Below are positions 25,630-35,443 of a stretch of DNA of 52,020 bases, piece by piece. How positions within the stretch are numbered: the stretch's first letter is position 1; each line of letters opens with the position of its first letter. Both the position numbers and the translations under genes were made by a program. The notes under the pieces were generated by a model, which was not told where the DNA came from, searched no databases, and saw only the letters and a list, made by a program, of their open reading frames with translations. This stretch comes from Pleurocapsales cyanobacterium LEGE 06147 (GTDB taxonomy: Bacteria > Cyanobacteriota > Cyanobacteriia > Cyanobacteriales > Xenococcaceae): positions 1-52,020 of the forward strand of contig JADEWQ010000033.1 in NCBI GenBank assembly GCA_015207585.1, in the 5' to 3' direction.

Positions 25630-27054
25630 ATGTACGAGAAACTAACACCGCCAACTACTGGCTCCAAAATTACCTTTAAAGATGGACAACCGATTGTGCC
25701 TGACGAGCCAATTATTCCTTTTATTCGAGGAGATGGTACGGGAGTTGATATTTGGCCGGCCACAGAAAAAGTTATTAATGCAGCAGTAAAAACTGCTTAT
25801 GGAGACAAGCGCAAGATTAACTGGTTTAAAGTTTATGCCGGAGATGAAGCTTGCGATCTCTACGGTACTTATCAATACTTGCCAGAAGATACCCTTAATG
25901 CGATCGCAGAATATGGCGTTGCTATTAAAGGACCTTTAACTACTCCGGTTGGTGGTGGGATTCGCTCTCTTAATGTGGCTCTAAGACAAATCTTTAATTT
26001 GTACGCTTGTGTTCGTCCTTGTCGCTACTATCCAGGTACTCCTTCTCCCCATAAAACTCCCGAAAAATTAGATGTAATCGTCTATAGAGAAAATACAGAA
26101 GATATTTATCTGGGTATTGAATGGCGACAGGGAGATGAAATTGCCGACAAGTTAATTCATTTGCTCAATACAGATTTGATTCCCGCCACTCCAGAACACG
26201 GCAAGAAGCAAATTCCCCTCGATTCAGGTATCGGCATCAAACCGATCAGTAAAACTGGTTCGCAAAGGCTGGTGCGACGAGCAATTCAACACGCTCTTCG
26301 CTTACCCAAATCCAAGCAACAAGTAACTTTGGTCCACAAAGGCAATATCATGAAATATACCGAAGGAGCCTTTCGAGATTGGGGATATGAGTTAGCAACA
26401 ACGGAATTTCGAGCCGAATGCGTGACCGAAAGGGAATCGTGGATTCTCGGCAATAAAGAAGCTAATCCAGAGATTGCTTTAGAAGAAAATGCTCGTAAAA
26501 TTGAACCGGGATACAATTCTTTAACACCGGAAAAACAAGAACAAGTTTGTCAAGAAGTAAAAAAGGTACTCGATACTATTTGGGAAACTCACGGGAACGG
26601 ACAGTGGAAAGATAAGATAATGGTTAATGACCGCATTGCCGATAGTATCTTTCAACAGATTCAAACTCGTCCCGATGAATATTCAATTTTGGCAACCATG
26701 AATCTCAATGGGGATTATCTGTCTGATGCAGCGGCAGCAATTGTAGGTGGTTTGGGCATGGGTCCCGGGGCAAATATTGGCGATGATTGTGCCATTTTTG
26801 AGGCTACCCACGGTACTGCCCCAAAACACGCAGGACTCGATCGCATTAACCCGGGATCGGTTATTCTCTCTGGGGTAATGATGCTGGAGTATTTGGGTTG
26901 GCAAGAAGCAGCAAAATTGATTCAGAAGGGAATTGCCGGTGCGATCGCCAATCGACAAGTAACCTACGATTTAGCCAGGTTAATGAATCCTCCCGTCGAG
27001 CCTCCTCTGAAGTGTTCCGAGTTTGCTCGAGCAATTGTCGATCATTTTGTTTAA
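25630..27054 (+). CDS. icd: NADP-dependent isocitrate dehydrogenase
   Basis: A 474-residue enzyme converting isocitrate to 2-oxoglutarate, the carbon skeleton for ammonia assimilation and the nitrogen-status signal of cyanobacteria. Substrate-site residues lie in [17 protein letters not shown] (the Ser equals E. coli Ser113) and YRENTEDIY. Nucleotide and metal sites lie in [19 protein letters not shown] and [12 protein letters not shown]. Length is typical of the cyanobacterial enzyme, which carries an insert relative to E. coli. ATG 25630 gives the expected N terminus ([16 protein letters not shown]). Monocistronic. Confidence 0.97.
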   Translation: MYEKLTPPTTGSKITFKDGQPIVPDEPIIPFIRGDGTGVDIWPATEKVINAAVKTAYGDKRKINWFKVYAGDEACDLYGTYQYLPEDTLNAIAEYGVAIKGPLTTPVGGGIRSLNVALRQIFNLYACVRPCRYYPGTPSPHKTPEKLDVIVYRENTEDIYLGIEWRQGDEIADKLIHLLNTDLIPATPEHGKKQIPLDSGIGIKPISKTGSQRLVRRAIQHALRLPKSKQQVTLVHKGNIMKYTEGAFRDWGYELATTEFRAECVTERESWILGNKEANPEIALEENARKIEPGYNSLTPEKQEQVCQEVKKVLDTIWETHGNGQWKDKIMVNDRIADSIFQQIQTRPDEYSILATMNLNGDYLSDAAAAIVGGLGMGPGANIGDDCAIFEATHGTAPKHAGLDRINPGSVILSGVMMLEYLGWQEAAKLIQKGIAGAIANRQVTYDLARLMNPPVEPPLKCSEFARAIVDHFV

Positions 27055-27076
27055 TGGGGAACGGGGAATTTTAAAC

Positions 27077-27110
27077 TTTGTAGGGACGTAGCATGCTACG
27101 TCCCTACAAA
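27077..27110. repeat. 34-nt perfect palindrome (GTAGGGACGTAGC family)
   Basis: TTTGTAGGGACGTAGCA is followed directly by its exact reverse complement, 22 bp after the icd stop. This is a widespread cyanobacterial palindromic repeat type. A related copy with GGGCGCAT arms lies near 36399-36426, and AGGGGC/GCCCCT arms occur again near 27130-27155. Here it probably also ends the icd transcript and the convergent mnmE transcript. Confidence 0.75.
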
Positions 27111-27155
27111 AGGCATTGATGACTGATGGAGGGGCAAACGGCAGAAAAGCCCCTA

Positions 27156-28538
27156 CTATTTGCCGATACAAAAACGGCTAAAAATCCGATCTAAAACTGA
27201 CTCGGTTACTTCTTCCCCTGTTATTTCTCCTAAAGCTTGAATTGCTCCGCGTAGGTCGATAGTCCAAAAATCGAGGGGAAGTTCGTTGTTAATGGTTTCT
27301 TGTACTTTTTCTAAGGAAGTTTTTGCTTGAGTTAAAGCAGCAGCTTGTCTTTGATTAATGGCGATATCTAAATTGGCTGCTGCTACTTTTCCCGTTTGAA
27401 CCGATGCTAAGATAGCAGATTCTAAATTCTCAATTCCTTCATTTTTGGCTGCTGCAGTAGTTACTATTTGTTCGATTTGTACGGGATATTTGACTGTTTC
27501 TGGTGGAGCGAGATCGATTTTATTGATAACTAAAATCACCGGCAGATGTTGCACTTGTTGATAAATTTCTGCGTCTTCTGTCGTCCAACCTGCACGAGCA
27601 TCAATAGTTAATAAAATGAGATCGGCAGAACGGGCAGCATGGCGCGATCGCTCTACGCCAATTTTTTCTACCTTATCTTGAGTAGCTCTGATGCCGGCAG
27701 TATCTAAAACTTGTATGGGGATGCCACCTACTACCAAAGTGGATTCGACCACATCGCGGGTAGTACCCGGTAAGTCGGTAACGATAGCGCGATCGCTCCG
27801 ACTCCAAGCATTTAGTAAACTGGATTTACCGACATTAGGACGACCGACAATAGCTACTTTTAAACCACTACGTAATAATTCTCCGCGGTCGGCAGTAGCC
27901 AAGATATCTTTTACCCGTCCCAATACTGCTTCTAACTCATCCCTAATTTCAGCTTCATTCAAGGGAGGCAAGTCTTCTTCAAAATCAATCCTGGCTTCTA
28001 CTTCTGCTAAAATATCCAAACAGGTTGTCCGTAATTGACGAATGGGATGGGCGAGTTTCCCCTGTAATCCTGCTAGAGCAATTTGGGAGGCCTGAGGCGA
28101 TCGCGCCCCCACTAACTCGGCAATACTCTCAGCTTGAGTAAGATCGATTCTGCCATTGAGAAAGGCTCGTAAGGTAAATTCTCCTGGTTGGGCTAGTCTT
28201 GCTCCCTGTTCGAGGCACAGTTGCAATACTTGTTGTACGGGTATAATTCCCCCGTGACAATGAAACTCAATAACGTCTTCCCGAGTATAGGAACGAGGTG
28301 CGAGCATGATTAATAATAAGACTTCGTCTACCAGTTGCTTAGTTTGGGGATGACGAATATAGCCGTAGAGAAGGCGATGACTTTTCCATTTTTGTCTCCC
28401 TGGCGCATCAAATAGGGTACGGGCAATCTCCAAGGCTGTTTGTCCCGATAAACGGACTATACCGATACTTCCTTGTTGAGGGACGACCGCTGTTGCGATC
28501 GCGGCAATTGTTTCCCTCTGCTCGATTGTTTCTACCAT
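27156..28538 (-). CDS. mnmE: tRNA modification GTPase MnmE
   Basis: A 460-residue GTPase that, with MnmG, installs carboxymethylaminomethyl groups at wobble uridine 34 of tRNA. The N-terminal formyl-folate-binding domain (about 1-120) and central helical domain surround a G domain with G1 [10 protein letters not shown]3 DTAG and G4 NKID. The C-terminal catalytic Cys motif FCIGK closes the protein. All parts are present, so it looks functional. Convergent with icd across a palindromic repeat; its own terminator may be the AGGGGC/GCCCCT hairpin near 27130-27155. Confidence 0.97.
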   Translation of the reverse strand: MVETIEQRETIAAIATAVVPQQGSIGIVRLSGQTALEIARTLFDAPGRQKWKSHRLLYGYIRHPQTKQLVDEVLLLIMLAPRSYTREDVIEFHCHGGIIPVQQVLQLCLEQGARLAQPGEFTLRAFLNGRIDLTQAESIAELVGARSPQASQIALAGLQGKLAHPIRQLRTTCLDILAEVEARIDFEEDLPPLNEAEIRDELEAVLGRVKDILATADRGELLRSGLKVAIVGRPNVGKSSLLNAWSRSDRAIVTDLPGTTRDVVESTLVVGGIPIQVLDTAGIRATQDKVEKIGVERSRHAARSADLILLTIDARAGWTTEDAEIYQQVQHLPVILVINKIDLAPPETVKYPVQIEQIVTTAAAKNEGIENLESAILASVQTGKVAAANLDIAINQRQAAALTQAKTSLEKVQETINNELPLDFWTIDLRGAIQALGEITGEEVTESVLDRIFSRFCIGK

Positions 28539-28660
28539 TGATGAAAATGTATCAAAATTGTATATGTGCTGAGTTATTTTGTTGATTATCTTTTCTTTGA
28601 AGTTATTTGTTGTGTAGCATGAAAAAGAAGGAGAGATGTACTAATTCGTCAAGATAATGA

Positions 28661-29221
28661 ATGAGAGAATTTTATTCAAAAGGTAATTCGCGTTTGTCGA
28701 ATTTTTTTTCTTCACGCAAAAATATCTGTTATCGCCAAACTAAACGCAATCAGTTTTGGTGGCAGAGATGGTATCGTTTATACTATCTTCGCTTATTACG
28801 CTGGCAGGGAAAACCGGAATTTATTGCCAGGGGACTGGCTCTAGGAGTTTTTTCTGGCTGTTTCCCTTTTTTTGGACTGCAAATTATTATTGGCGTGATT
28901 TTAGCTACTCTACTAAGAGGTAATAAGGTTGCTGCCGCTGCAGCTACTTGGATCAGTAATCCTTTTACTTATGTACCTCTTTTTATCTTTAACTATCAAG
29001 TTGGTAAGTTTATCTTAGGTATAGAAATTGAGCTTGATAAGCAGTTAGATTTAGATTCTTTTTCTTCTTTTATGGAGTTAGGTTTTTCTTTTGCTGCGAC
29101 CTTAGTTTTTGGTTGTTTTATGGTTGGTTTAATTGTTAGCTTACTTACTTACTTTGTTAGTCTTCATTTCTTCAAGCGTTTTCGTCAAAAAAGAAAAAGA
29201 TATATAGACTATAGGCTGTAG
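28661..29221 (+). CDS. DUF2062 domain membrane protein
   Basis: A 186-residue protein with a basic N terminus (about 1-50) and three or four hydrophobic segments. The family core is visible: FIARGLALGVFSGCFPFFGLQIIIGVILA, then AAAATWISNPFTYVPLF. DUF2062 proteins sit in the inner membrane; their function is unknown. ATG 28661 is used; a ribosome site is poor. It diverges from mnmE. Confidence 0.85.
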   Translation: MREFYSKGNSRLSNFFSSRKNICYRQTKRNQFWWQRWYRLYYLRLLRWQGKPEFIARGLALGVFSGCFPFFGLQIIIGVILATLLRGNKVAAAAATWISNPFTYVPLFIFNYQVGKFILGIEIELDKQLDLDSFSSFMELGFSFAATLVFGCFMVGLIVSLLTYFVSLHFFKRFRQKRKRYIDYRL

Positions 29222-29269
29222 ATTTATACTTTAAATCTTTAATTGACATTAGATAGTTAAATTTGCTCT

Positions 29270-29656
29270 TTATTTTTGAACGACAATATTAACTAAGTCC
29301 TCAATTTTTTTAAGATTAGGATCGCCTGCTAAATAACCTATACCACGATGCAGATGCAAGCGAAATTGCTGTTTAAGGGTTTCTTTATCCGTGCCCAATC
29401 CGTCTTGATAACATCTTTGTTTTAAAGCAATTAATAAAGCATCGGCAATTTCTCCCCCAAATACATTCCACGTCATCTCTACGTTACTATCTGCTGGAAG
29501 GGGTACTGGTGAAGGAGTACTAGATTCGGCTAAAGAACGACATAATGCCCATCTACATAAAATATTCCATTGGTCGATCTTAGTAATGCGCTTGAGTTTG
29601 GTCAGTCTATCTTTAGCAGTTTGAGATAGACGAATGCGTTCTATCGGTGTTTCCAT
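29270..29656 (-). CDS. dndE: DndE-family DNA sulfur-modification protein
   Basis: A 128-residue protein of the DndE family. DndE is a small tetrameric protein of the phosphorothioate (Dnd) system, reported to bind nicked DNA. Family features are RIRLSQTAKDRLTKLKRIT, the Cys-containing WNILCRWALCRSLAE helix, the NVFGGEIADALLIALKQR segment and a late LHRGIGYLAGD motif. In complete systems dndE is adjacent to dndB, dndC and dndD; none is in this window. It therefore stands alone between a DUF2062 gene and a Ctp protease. It is either a dispersed system or a solitary homologue. ATG 29656 is chosen over a TTG two codons upstream. Confidence 0.85.
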   Translation of the reverse strand: METPIERIRLSQTAKDRLTKLKRITKIDQWNILCRWALCRSLAESSTPSPVPLPADSNVEMTWNVFGGEIADALLIALKQRCYQDGLGTDKETLKQQFRLHLHRGIGYLAGDPNLKKIEDLVNIVVQK

Positions 29657-29836
29657 TAACAATCAATTACTAAGTAAGGCTAAATAATAATATATATTTA
29701 TCAAAAAGCTATTAGCTAATTGATAATTGATAATTAATTATTAGCGTTTATAAATAAAAATACTCCATTATTAAATAAATAGAGTATCACAATAAAAGCA
29801 AATAGTTTAGACCTCAAATAAATATATATTAGCTAT

Positions 29837-31177
29837 TTATTGGCGAATGCTTAAAGATGGAGAAAAATTATTTACTTGAGTAAGAGAAGAATTTTGTAAT
29901 ATGGCGATCGCTCTAGCATATTGCGGATCCGCTTTAGTTCCTATTAAGGAAGGATTATTCGCCAAAGATTGTTGAGTTTCTGTGTTTAGATCTATCTCGA
30001 CATCGGGCGCGATTCCTTTATGATTGATATCTATCCCACTAGGAGGAAAGTAACGAGCAATAGTTACTGCCAAACCCGAACCATCAGAAAGAGAATGAAC
30101 TGACTGTACCGTTCCCTTACCGTAAGTGCGAGTTCCCACTAAAGTAGCCCTTCTATTTTCTTGCAATGCCCCGGCTAAGATTTCACTAGCACTAGCCGAA
30201 TAATGATCGACTAAAACAACTAGAGGCAGTTCCGTCAGGGCAGTACCATTAGCAGAAAATCTTTGATCGCCTCCTCTACGATCTATCGTGCTGACTATTG
30301 CACCTTTTTCCATCCACATGCGAGCAATTTCCACGCTCGAGAATAACAATCCCCCTGGATTACCACGTAAGTCTAGGACAAAACCAGATACTTGTTTTTT
30401 GCTAAGGTCTTCAATTGCCTGTTTCATTTGTTCGGCAGCATGGGAACTAAATTCATCTAGCTTGATATAACCCACTCGCAATTTACCCTCTTGATTAACG
30501 TTGTAATTGACTGAAGGTAATTCTATCTGTGCCCTCATGAGAGTTACATCAAAAACTTCTTGCCCCTGACGAGAAATTTGTAAGTTGACCTCCGTACCAA
30601 TTTCCCCTTTAATTTCTGCCGAGGCTTGTTCCAAACTCATAAGAGCAGTAGGCTTGCCGTCAATCTGCACAATTTTATCTCCCGCTTTGAGTCCGGCTTC
30701 TGCAGCAGGAGAATTGGGAATAGGTTCGACTATAGTTAGCTCGTTAGTTTTTTCGTCAATTGCCAAACGAATGCCTACGCCTGACAGTTCTCCAGAAGTC
30801 TGATTGGTTAACTCTTCAAATTCGCTAGGAGCGAGAAAACGAGTATAAGGGTCTTCTAGTTCCTTAAGAGATTCGCGAATTGCTTGGTAAGCTTCTTTTT
30901 GATTTGCATAATTTTTACTGAGTAGTTCTTGACGCTTGTGCAGCCAATCTATTCGATTAAAATCTCTGTCAACAAACTCGTTATTTACGATTTGCCAGAC
31001 TTCATCAACGATAGTCTTAGGACTATCTTGGAGAGCCGCTTTAACCGAAGAACTAGCATAAGTGACTGCTAAAGAAGTTACCGTCAAAATAGCGATACCC
31101 TTAGCTGGTACAGCTTTAATGATTCTGGCTGGCAAAGAATCCCGAGAACGAGAAGATGATCTTGAGTAATGATTCAT
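29837..31177 (-). CDS. Carboxyl-terminal processing protease (S41, Ctp family)
   Basis: A 446-residue exported serine protease. The N terminus has a signal/anchor segment (about 22-45), the PDZ domain spans about 110-200 (SGVGIRLAIDEKTNELTIVEPIPNSPAAEAG), and the S41 domain carries the catalytic Ser in DHYSASASEILAG and Lys in TYGKGTVQS. In cyanobacteria, CtpA cuts the D1 C-terminal tail of photosystem II; paralogues CtpB and CtpC have other roles, and I cannot assign this copy. ATG 31177 is preferred; a TTG six codons upstream is less likely. Confidence 0.92.
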   Translation of the reverse strand: MNHYSRSSSRSRDSLPARIIKAVPAKGIAILTVTSLAVTYASSSVKAALQDSPKTIVDEVWQIVNNEFVDRDFNRIDWLHKRQELLSKNYANQKEAYQAIRESLKELEDPYTRFLAPSEFEELTNQTSGELSGVGIRLAIDEKTNELTIVEPIPNSPAAEAGLKAGDKIVQIDGKPTALMSLEQASAEIKGEIGTEVNLQISRQGQEVFDVTLMRAQIELPSVNYNVNQEGKLRVGYIKLDEFSSHAAEQMKQAIEDLSKKQVSGFVLDLRGNPGGLLFSSVEIARMWMEKGAIVSTIDRRGGDQRFSANGTALTELPLVVLVDHYSASASEILAGALQENRRATLVGTRTYGKGTVQSVHSLSDGSGLAVTIARYFPPSGIDINHKGIAPDVEIDLNTETQQSLANNPSLIGTKADPQYARAIAILQNSSLTQVNNFSPSLSIRQ

Positions 31178-31460
31178 GAGACGAAATTCAAGCAATTGAA
31201 GTCAATTCAACCCATAGAAACACTATGTTCGAGATTGGTTAGCAGCTTTTTGGCTCCGAGATATTATCAAGACTAATGACTAGAGATGAAAAACTCGATA
31301 ATATAATTTTTTCGTAGTTATTCCGCTTTACCAATCTAACTATTAAGATAATAATTTTAGAGTTTTTGTGTGTATTCTATGTCTTATGTATAACATTTTG
31401 CCAAACTTACTAGAAAGGCAAAGGAATAGAGGAGGCAAAATTAAAAACAAGAAAATATTT

Positions 31461-31889
31461 TTAGCAATGACGGACAAACTCTAATAAAATATGTTGATGA
31501 ATATCCCCCAGGGGTTTTTCCTGACGAGCTTTAGCTGAATAACACTTACCACGCTGAATATCTTCTAGTTTGACTAAGCCTAAATCCCACCCTTCATTAA
31601 GTACTAACTCATCAAGGGATACTTTTAGTGGGGCGTGATAAACATGACGAATTACTCGGCTATCAGCATAAGAGCGAAACTTAATAGGAGCAGCGATCGC
31701 GTAGTTAATTTCTTCGAGCAATTCTCTCTTCAATGCTGCTTCGGGAGTTTCTCCCGGCTCTAGATGACCGCCAAACAGCCCCCAATGTCCTGGATAGATA
31801 ATATTTGGAAAATCGTCTCTCAACTGCATTAAAAAATTTCCCTCTTGGTAGAGGATTGCTACAGCTACAACAGCAGGACTCTCGGTCAT
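31461..31889 (-). CDS. Nudix hydrolase
   Basis: A 142-residue Nudix enzyme. The box is GHLEPGETPEAALKRELLEEIN, with the metal-binding REx-x-EE core intact. The last Gly of the consensus is Asn, a tolerated change. These enzymes cleave nucleoside diphosphates linked to another group; the substrate is not readable. The start lies 2 bp from the stop of the lipoprotein gene on the same strand, so the two form an operon. Confidence 0.9.
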   Translation of the reverse strand: MTESPAVVAVAILYQEGNFLMQLRDDFPNIIYPGHWGLFGGHLEPGETPEAALKRELLEEINYAIAAPIKFRSYADSRVIRHVYHAPLKVSLDELVLNEGWDLGLVKLEDIQRGKCYSAKARQEKPLGDIHQHILLEFVRHC

Positions 31890-31891
31890 AG

Positions 31892-32269
31892 CTATCTAGA
31901 AGTAACTTCCATTTCTAGTTGTTTTAACTCAAGAATATAAAATTCGCCCCAATCTTGCTCGGCAAGCGGTAGACTTTGGTATTGAACTGTACCTTTAATT
32001 ACTACTGCTTCTCCTACTGGAGGAATAGTATCTGTAGTCACGATCCAGACACTACCACTGTCATCCTTTAATTGATAAGCACCGCTGCCTAAAAAAGGAG
32101 CTTTATGAGTCACCTTCCCTTGAAGATAAACTCGTGCTCCGTCCTTTTTTTGCTCGATCGCACTAATAGGAGTAAGCAAAAAGGTCCTGATGCCAAAATC
32201 GCTCAACTGCTGGCAACCGACTAAACCGACAACGACTATAGACAAAATACCTGTGTTGCGGAGTAACAT
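31892..32269 (-). CDS. Probable lipoprotein with OB-fold-like domain
   Basis: A 125-residue protein. A lipoprotein signal peptide ends in VVGLVGCQQ (lipobox L-V-G-C), giving lipid attachment at Cys19. The rest (about 45-120) is all-beta in pattern: ARVYLQGKVTHKAP, YQLKDDSGSVWIVT, GEAVVIKGTVQYQ. This resembles OB-type beta-barrels. It is an unnamed cyanobacterial protein upstream of, and cotranscribed with, a Nudix gene. No function is claimed. Divergent from folD. Confidence 0.7.
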   Translation of the reverse strand: MLLRNTGILSIVVVGLVGCQQLSDFGIRTFLLTPISAIEQKKDGARVYLQGKVTHKAPFLGSGAYQLKDDSGSVWIVTTDTIPPVGEAVVIKGTVQYQSLPLAEQDWGEFYILELKQLEMEVTSR

Positions 32270-32350
32270 CTTAAGATATCCTAAACCAGTAAGAACAACC
32301 GATTAGTTATCTCAGCTTAACTTCTTTTTTATTATTTGACTTTCGTTGCC

Positions 32351-33226
32351 ATGCCCGCTCAAGCCGCTCAAATCCTCGATGGTAAAACTTTAGCACAAAA
32401 AATTCAGCAAGAACTGAAAGAGCAAATACCGATCTTAGAAGCACGTATAGGTCGTCCACCAGGACTTGCCGTGTTAATGGTTGGCGACAATCCGGCTAGT
32501 GCCGCTTACGTGCGTAATAAAGAAAGGGCTTGCGCCAAAGTAGGTATTGCTTCTTTTGGCAAGCATTTTTCTACCGAAATATCTCAGGAAGAACTCGAAC
32601 AAGCGATCGCCCAACTAAATCAAGACGAGCGCGTTGATGGTATTCTCGTCCAGCTACCCTTAAGCGAACATTTAGATGCAGTTGCTGCCCTACAAAAAAT
32701 TAGTCCTGACAAAGATGCTGATGGACTCCATCCCCTTAATTTGGGCAAATTAGTGCGATCGGAATGGGGTTTGCGCAGCTGTACCCCTGCAGGAGTCATG
32801 CGTCTATTAGAAGAATACGCTATTCCTATACCAGGTAAACAAGTTGTAGTCGTCGGACGAAGTATTTTAGTAGGAAAACCTTTGGCTTTAATGTTGCTAG
32901 AAAAAAATGCGACAGTAACGATCGCCCACTCCCGCACTCAAGATTTAACTAATGTCTGTCGCCAAGCAGATATCCTCGTAGCAGCAGTAGGTAAGGCAGG
33001 AATAATTACTGCCGAGATGGTTAAGCCGGGTGCTGTAGTCGTAGATGTAGGGATTAATCGCGTTGAAACTGACGAGGGAAAATCTCGTTTAGTTGGGGAT
33101 GTCAATTTTGACTCAGTAGCTGAGGTTGCTAAGTATATTACTCCTGTTCCTGGTGGTATCGGTCCGATGACAGTGGCAATGTTGTTGCAAAATACCGTCG
33201 AGAGTTATATTCAGACCAATAAATAA
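32351..33226 (+). CDS. folD: Bifunctional methylenetetrahydrofolate dehydrogenase/cyclohydrolase
   Basis: A 291-residue enzyme interconverting methylene-, methenyl- and formyl-tetrahydrofolate. The catalytic Lys-Tyr region is [13 protein letters not shown]. The folate pocket QLPLSEHLD and the NADP motif [17 protein letters not shown] are intact, with [16 protein letters not shown] at the C terminus. ATG 32351 fits the usual start; an upstream TTG at 32336 would add five residues. Confidence 0.96.
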   Translation: MPAQAAQILDGKTLAQKIQQELKEQIPILEARIGRPPGLAVLMVGDNPASAAYVRNKERACAKVGIASFGKHFSTEISQEELEQAIAQLNQDERVDGILVQLPLSEHLDAVAALQKISPDKDADGLHPLNLGKLVRSEWGLRSCTPAGVMRLLEEYAIPIPGKQVVVVGRSILVGKPLALMLLEKNATVTIAHSRTQDLTNVCRQADILVAAVGKAGIITAEMVKPGAVVVDVGINRVETDEGKSRLVGDVNFDSVAEVAKYITPVPGGIGPMTVAMLLQNTVESYIQTNK

Positions 33227-33465
33227 ATTTAATTTGCTCCTCTCATTATGTGCATTCGGGATATTGGTAATGTTAGGAATTTTGACTAACAGTTTAGCTC
33301 TTTGCAAATGACGCCAAGCTAACTATTGCTGAAATAAGCAAAGTTTATTTACTATTTATTTATGAAATTAAAATCCAGAATTCAGAATTTAGAACGTTTC
33401 CTAATCCCTGAATTCCGGATTAAGAACCAATATATCTCATCCGGTCATCTATCTTCATAAGCTGC

Positions 33466-33735
33466 TTATGCTGCCCGACGAGTAATTAAGCCCCAAATGA
33501 AAATTAGGATTATAGCACCGATGACTGCAAAAATAATACTAGGGATACTTAAAGCACCAGCTGTTGCCCCTGCGGTCGTGCCTAACAAGAGGTTACCCAG
33601 AAAACCACCTACTATAGCTCCTAGAATTCCCAGACCGATAGTAGCAATGATACCGCCACCTTGATGACCGGGGTAAATTAGTTTAGCTAAGGCACCTGCA
33701 ATTAAGCCTAATACTAGCCAAGCTAGGATATTCAT
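33466..33735 (-). CDS. GlsB/YeaQ/YmgE-family small membrane protein
   Basis: An 89-residue protein with three hydrophobic segments rich in Gly and Ala. The family signatures are IAGALAKLIYPGHQGGGIIATIGLGILGAIVGGFLG and a final aromatic-rich helix. These proteins are associated with envelope or acid/osmotic stress in enterobacteria, but their biochemical role is unknown. AAGGAG precedes the ATG. Monocistronic. Confidence 0.9.
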   Translation of the reverse strand: MNILAWLVLGLIAGALAKLIYPGHQGGGIIATIGLGILGAIVGGFLGNLLLGTTAGATAGALSIPSIIFAVIGAIILIFIWGLITRRAA

Positions 33736-33857
33736 ATTTATTCTCCTTTTTTCTCAATTGTTAATATTACTTGCGTTTAGTTAATCACTATTAGTAACTA
33801 TATTTTGTTTAGTTGGCTAATGCTTCTATCTTAAAGAGGATAAATGAATCTATCTAA

Positions 33858-33974
33858 TTAATGATATTGGAAGCTTATAACATAAATGTCTCGTTCACCT
33901 AGAATGGTAGCTTTATTTACGCCGATGCGTACTAGTTCTTCTTGTAAAGAACACAAAAACTCAAAAAACAACAT
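33858..33974 (-). CDS. Candidate small protein, 38 residues
   Basis: In a 309-bp gap between glsB-like and DUF389, the minus strand holds a 38-codon frame starting MLFFEFLCSLQEELVRIG and ending YVISFQYH. It has a protein-like alternating pattern but no good ribosome site, and no relative that I recognise. It may be the remnant of a longer gene. The rest of the gap shows no feature. Confidence 0.3.
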   Translation of the reverse strand: MLFFEFLCSLQEELVRIGVNKATILGERDIYVISFQYH

Positions 33975-34044
33975 AATTCGTCTGCCATAGAAGTATTTAA
34001 ACGTATTTAGGGAAAAGTAAATAAGAGTCGACCTAACTTTATGT

Positions 34045-35127
34045 CTAGTTAGCTGGTGCTTGCAAAGTATCTACAGGAAATATCCTAACTTGTAAATTCA
34101 CTGGTCTTTCTAGTTGACGGGACAAAAAATCTCTAACTACATTAACCTGATTTTGCGAAATTGAGCCTGAGGGAGCTGCAACTTCTATTTCTACCAAAAG
34201 CAAATCAGACTGAGAACTAGCTGTAATCGAGCGAATATTTTTGTCAGCAAAAATATCGACTTGTTCGCGAACCAATCTTACTACGCTGCGACGGACATTT
34301 TCCTGAAGCAGTAAGTCTCTAAGAGATAAGGTAAGAGGAATGCCTAACAAACACATAGCACAAACAGAGAACAATAGTCCTTGTCTTGCTTTAGCCATAT
34401 TGCCATAAGATTGACACACAAAGACGATCCCGCCACTAAAAACAATGCCAGTCAGGTTGGTTAAAAATAACACTGACGCACCAACCGCTAAATTTATTTG
34501 ACTGAGTGCTAGACCAATTCCTATTACACTAAGAGGAGGTACTAAAGCTACTGCGATCGCTACTCCCGGTAATGCATCTGCAATGCGTCGGCGCGAATTC
34601 GCAAAAGCTCCCGCAGCTCCTGCAGCTAAGGCAATACCAAGATCTAATAGAGTCGGATTCGTTCTTGCCAAAACTTCCGTATCTACTGTTCTCAATCCCA
34701 CCAAGGTAGTAGCCACATAAGCAGTAACAATCGTTAAAATTATTCCTGACAATAGAGTCAAACTCGAACGACGAAGCAATCGCCTATTGGCAACTACCAT
34801 AGAATAAGCAATCCCAATAATCGGTCCCATTAAGGGTGCGATAATCATCGCCCCAATAATAATAGCGGCACTGTCGGCTAGCAATCCTAAAGTAGCAATG
34901 ATACTCGATAGCCCTAACATAAAATGGAAACTAAACGAGGGAACTGCCAGTCGCCAGAGATTACGATTGAGACCTGCAATGGGTATGGGTTTTTCTTGTA
35001 ACCATTTCCAATCACCGCTCTGATTATTCCAGAATTGTCCTATTTTTTTTTTATAAATTACATACTTTTTTAAGGTTAGATATATAATTCCCCTGAAACG
35101 ATTTGGATTTTGACTGAGCAAGAGCAT
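34045..35127 (-). CDS. DUF389 domain membrane protein
   Basis: A 360-residue inner-membrane protein. A short N-terminal soluble part precedes 5-6 helices. The DUF389 core is visible: DSAAIIIGAMIIAPLMGPIIGIAYS and LPGVAIAVALVPPLSVIGIGLA. The C-terminal soluble region (about 270-355) has a beta-alpha pattern (LLVEIEVAAPSGSISQNQV). Family function is unknown; transport has been suggested. ATG 35127 is chosen because GGAGAG stands 6 nt upstream. A TTG at 35145 is less likely. Confidence 0.85.
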   Translation of the reverse strand: MLLLSQNPNRFRGIIYLTLKKYVIYKKKIGQFWNNQSGDWKWLQEKPIPIAGLNRNLWRLAVPSFSFHFMLGLSSIIATLGLLADSAAIIIGAMIIAPLMGPIIGIAYSMVVANRRLLRRSSLTLLSGIILTIVTAYVATTLVGLRTVDTEVLARTNPTLLDLGIALAAGAAGAFANSRRRIADALPGVAIAVALVPPLSVIGIGLALSQINLAVGASVLFLTNLTGIVFSGGIVFVCQSYGNMAKARQGLLFSVCAMCLLGIPLTLSLRDLLLQENVRRSVVRLVREQVDIFADKNIRSITASSQSDLLLVEIEVAAPSGSISQNQVNVVRDFLSRQLERPVNLQVRIFPVDTLQAPAN

Positions 35128-35145
35128 GGGTAACTCTCCGAGCAA

Positions 35146-35443
35146 TGGTAAGATTGTAGGCTAACAAATATTACGTAATTTTAATTAAACAATACTTATG
35201 CGGTAAGTATATAAAATTTTAGGTTGATAGATAAAAACTAACTATATGTAATGCCTAAGACTTACGCACCATATACATATAAGATATTTTTAGTAAATTA
35301 CTTTAGTAATTTTTAATATAAATAAGTATTTAAGTGAAGTTAACGTCAATTTCAGTGGTTTAATCTAGACGTTTACACTTAGTAAGAGATATCTTGAATC
35401 AAGAAATTAATCAAATACTCGGGTATTAAATTAGATTAGTAAA
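35146..35443. other. Intergenic stretch before the PEP-CTERM gene, no gene seen
   Basis: Very AT-rich sequence between two divergent genes. No coding frame, no RNA motif and no clear operator were found. It should contain both promoters. Confidence 0.4.

Noticed and set aside
17648-29656. Dnd operon formed by the cysteine desulfurase and dndE
   Set aside because: They are about 10 kb apart with unrelated genes between, and dndB, dndC and dndD are absent; common function is not supported.
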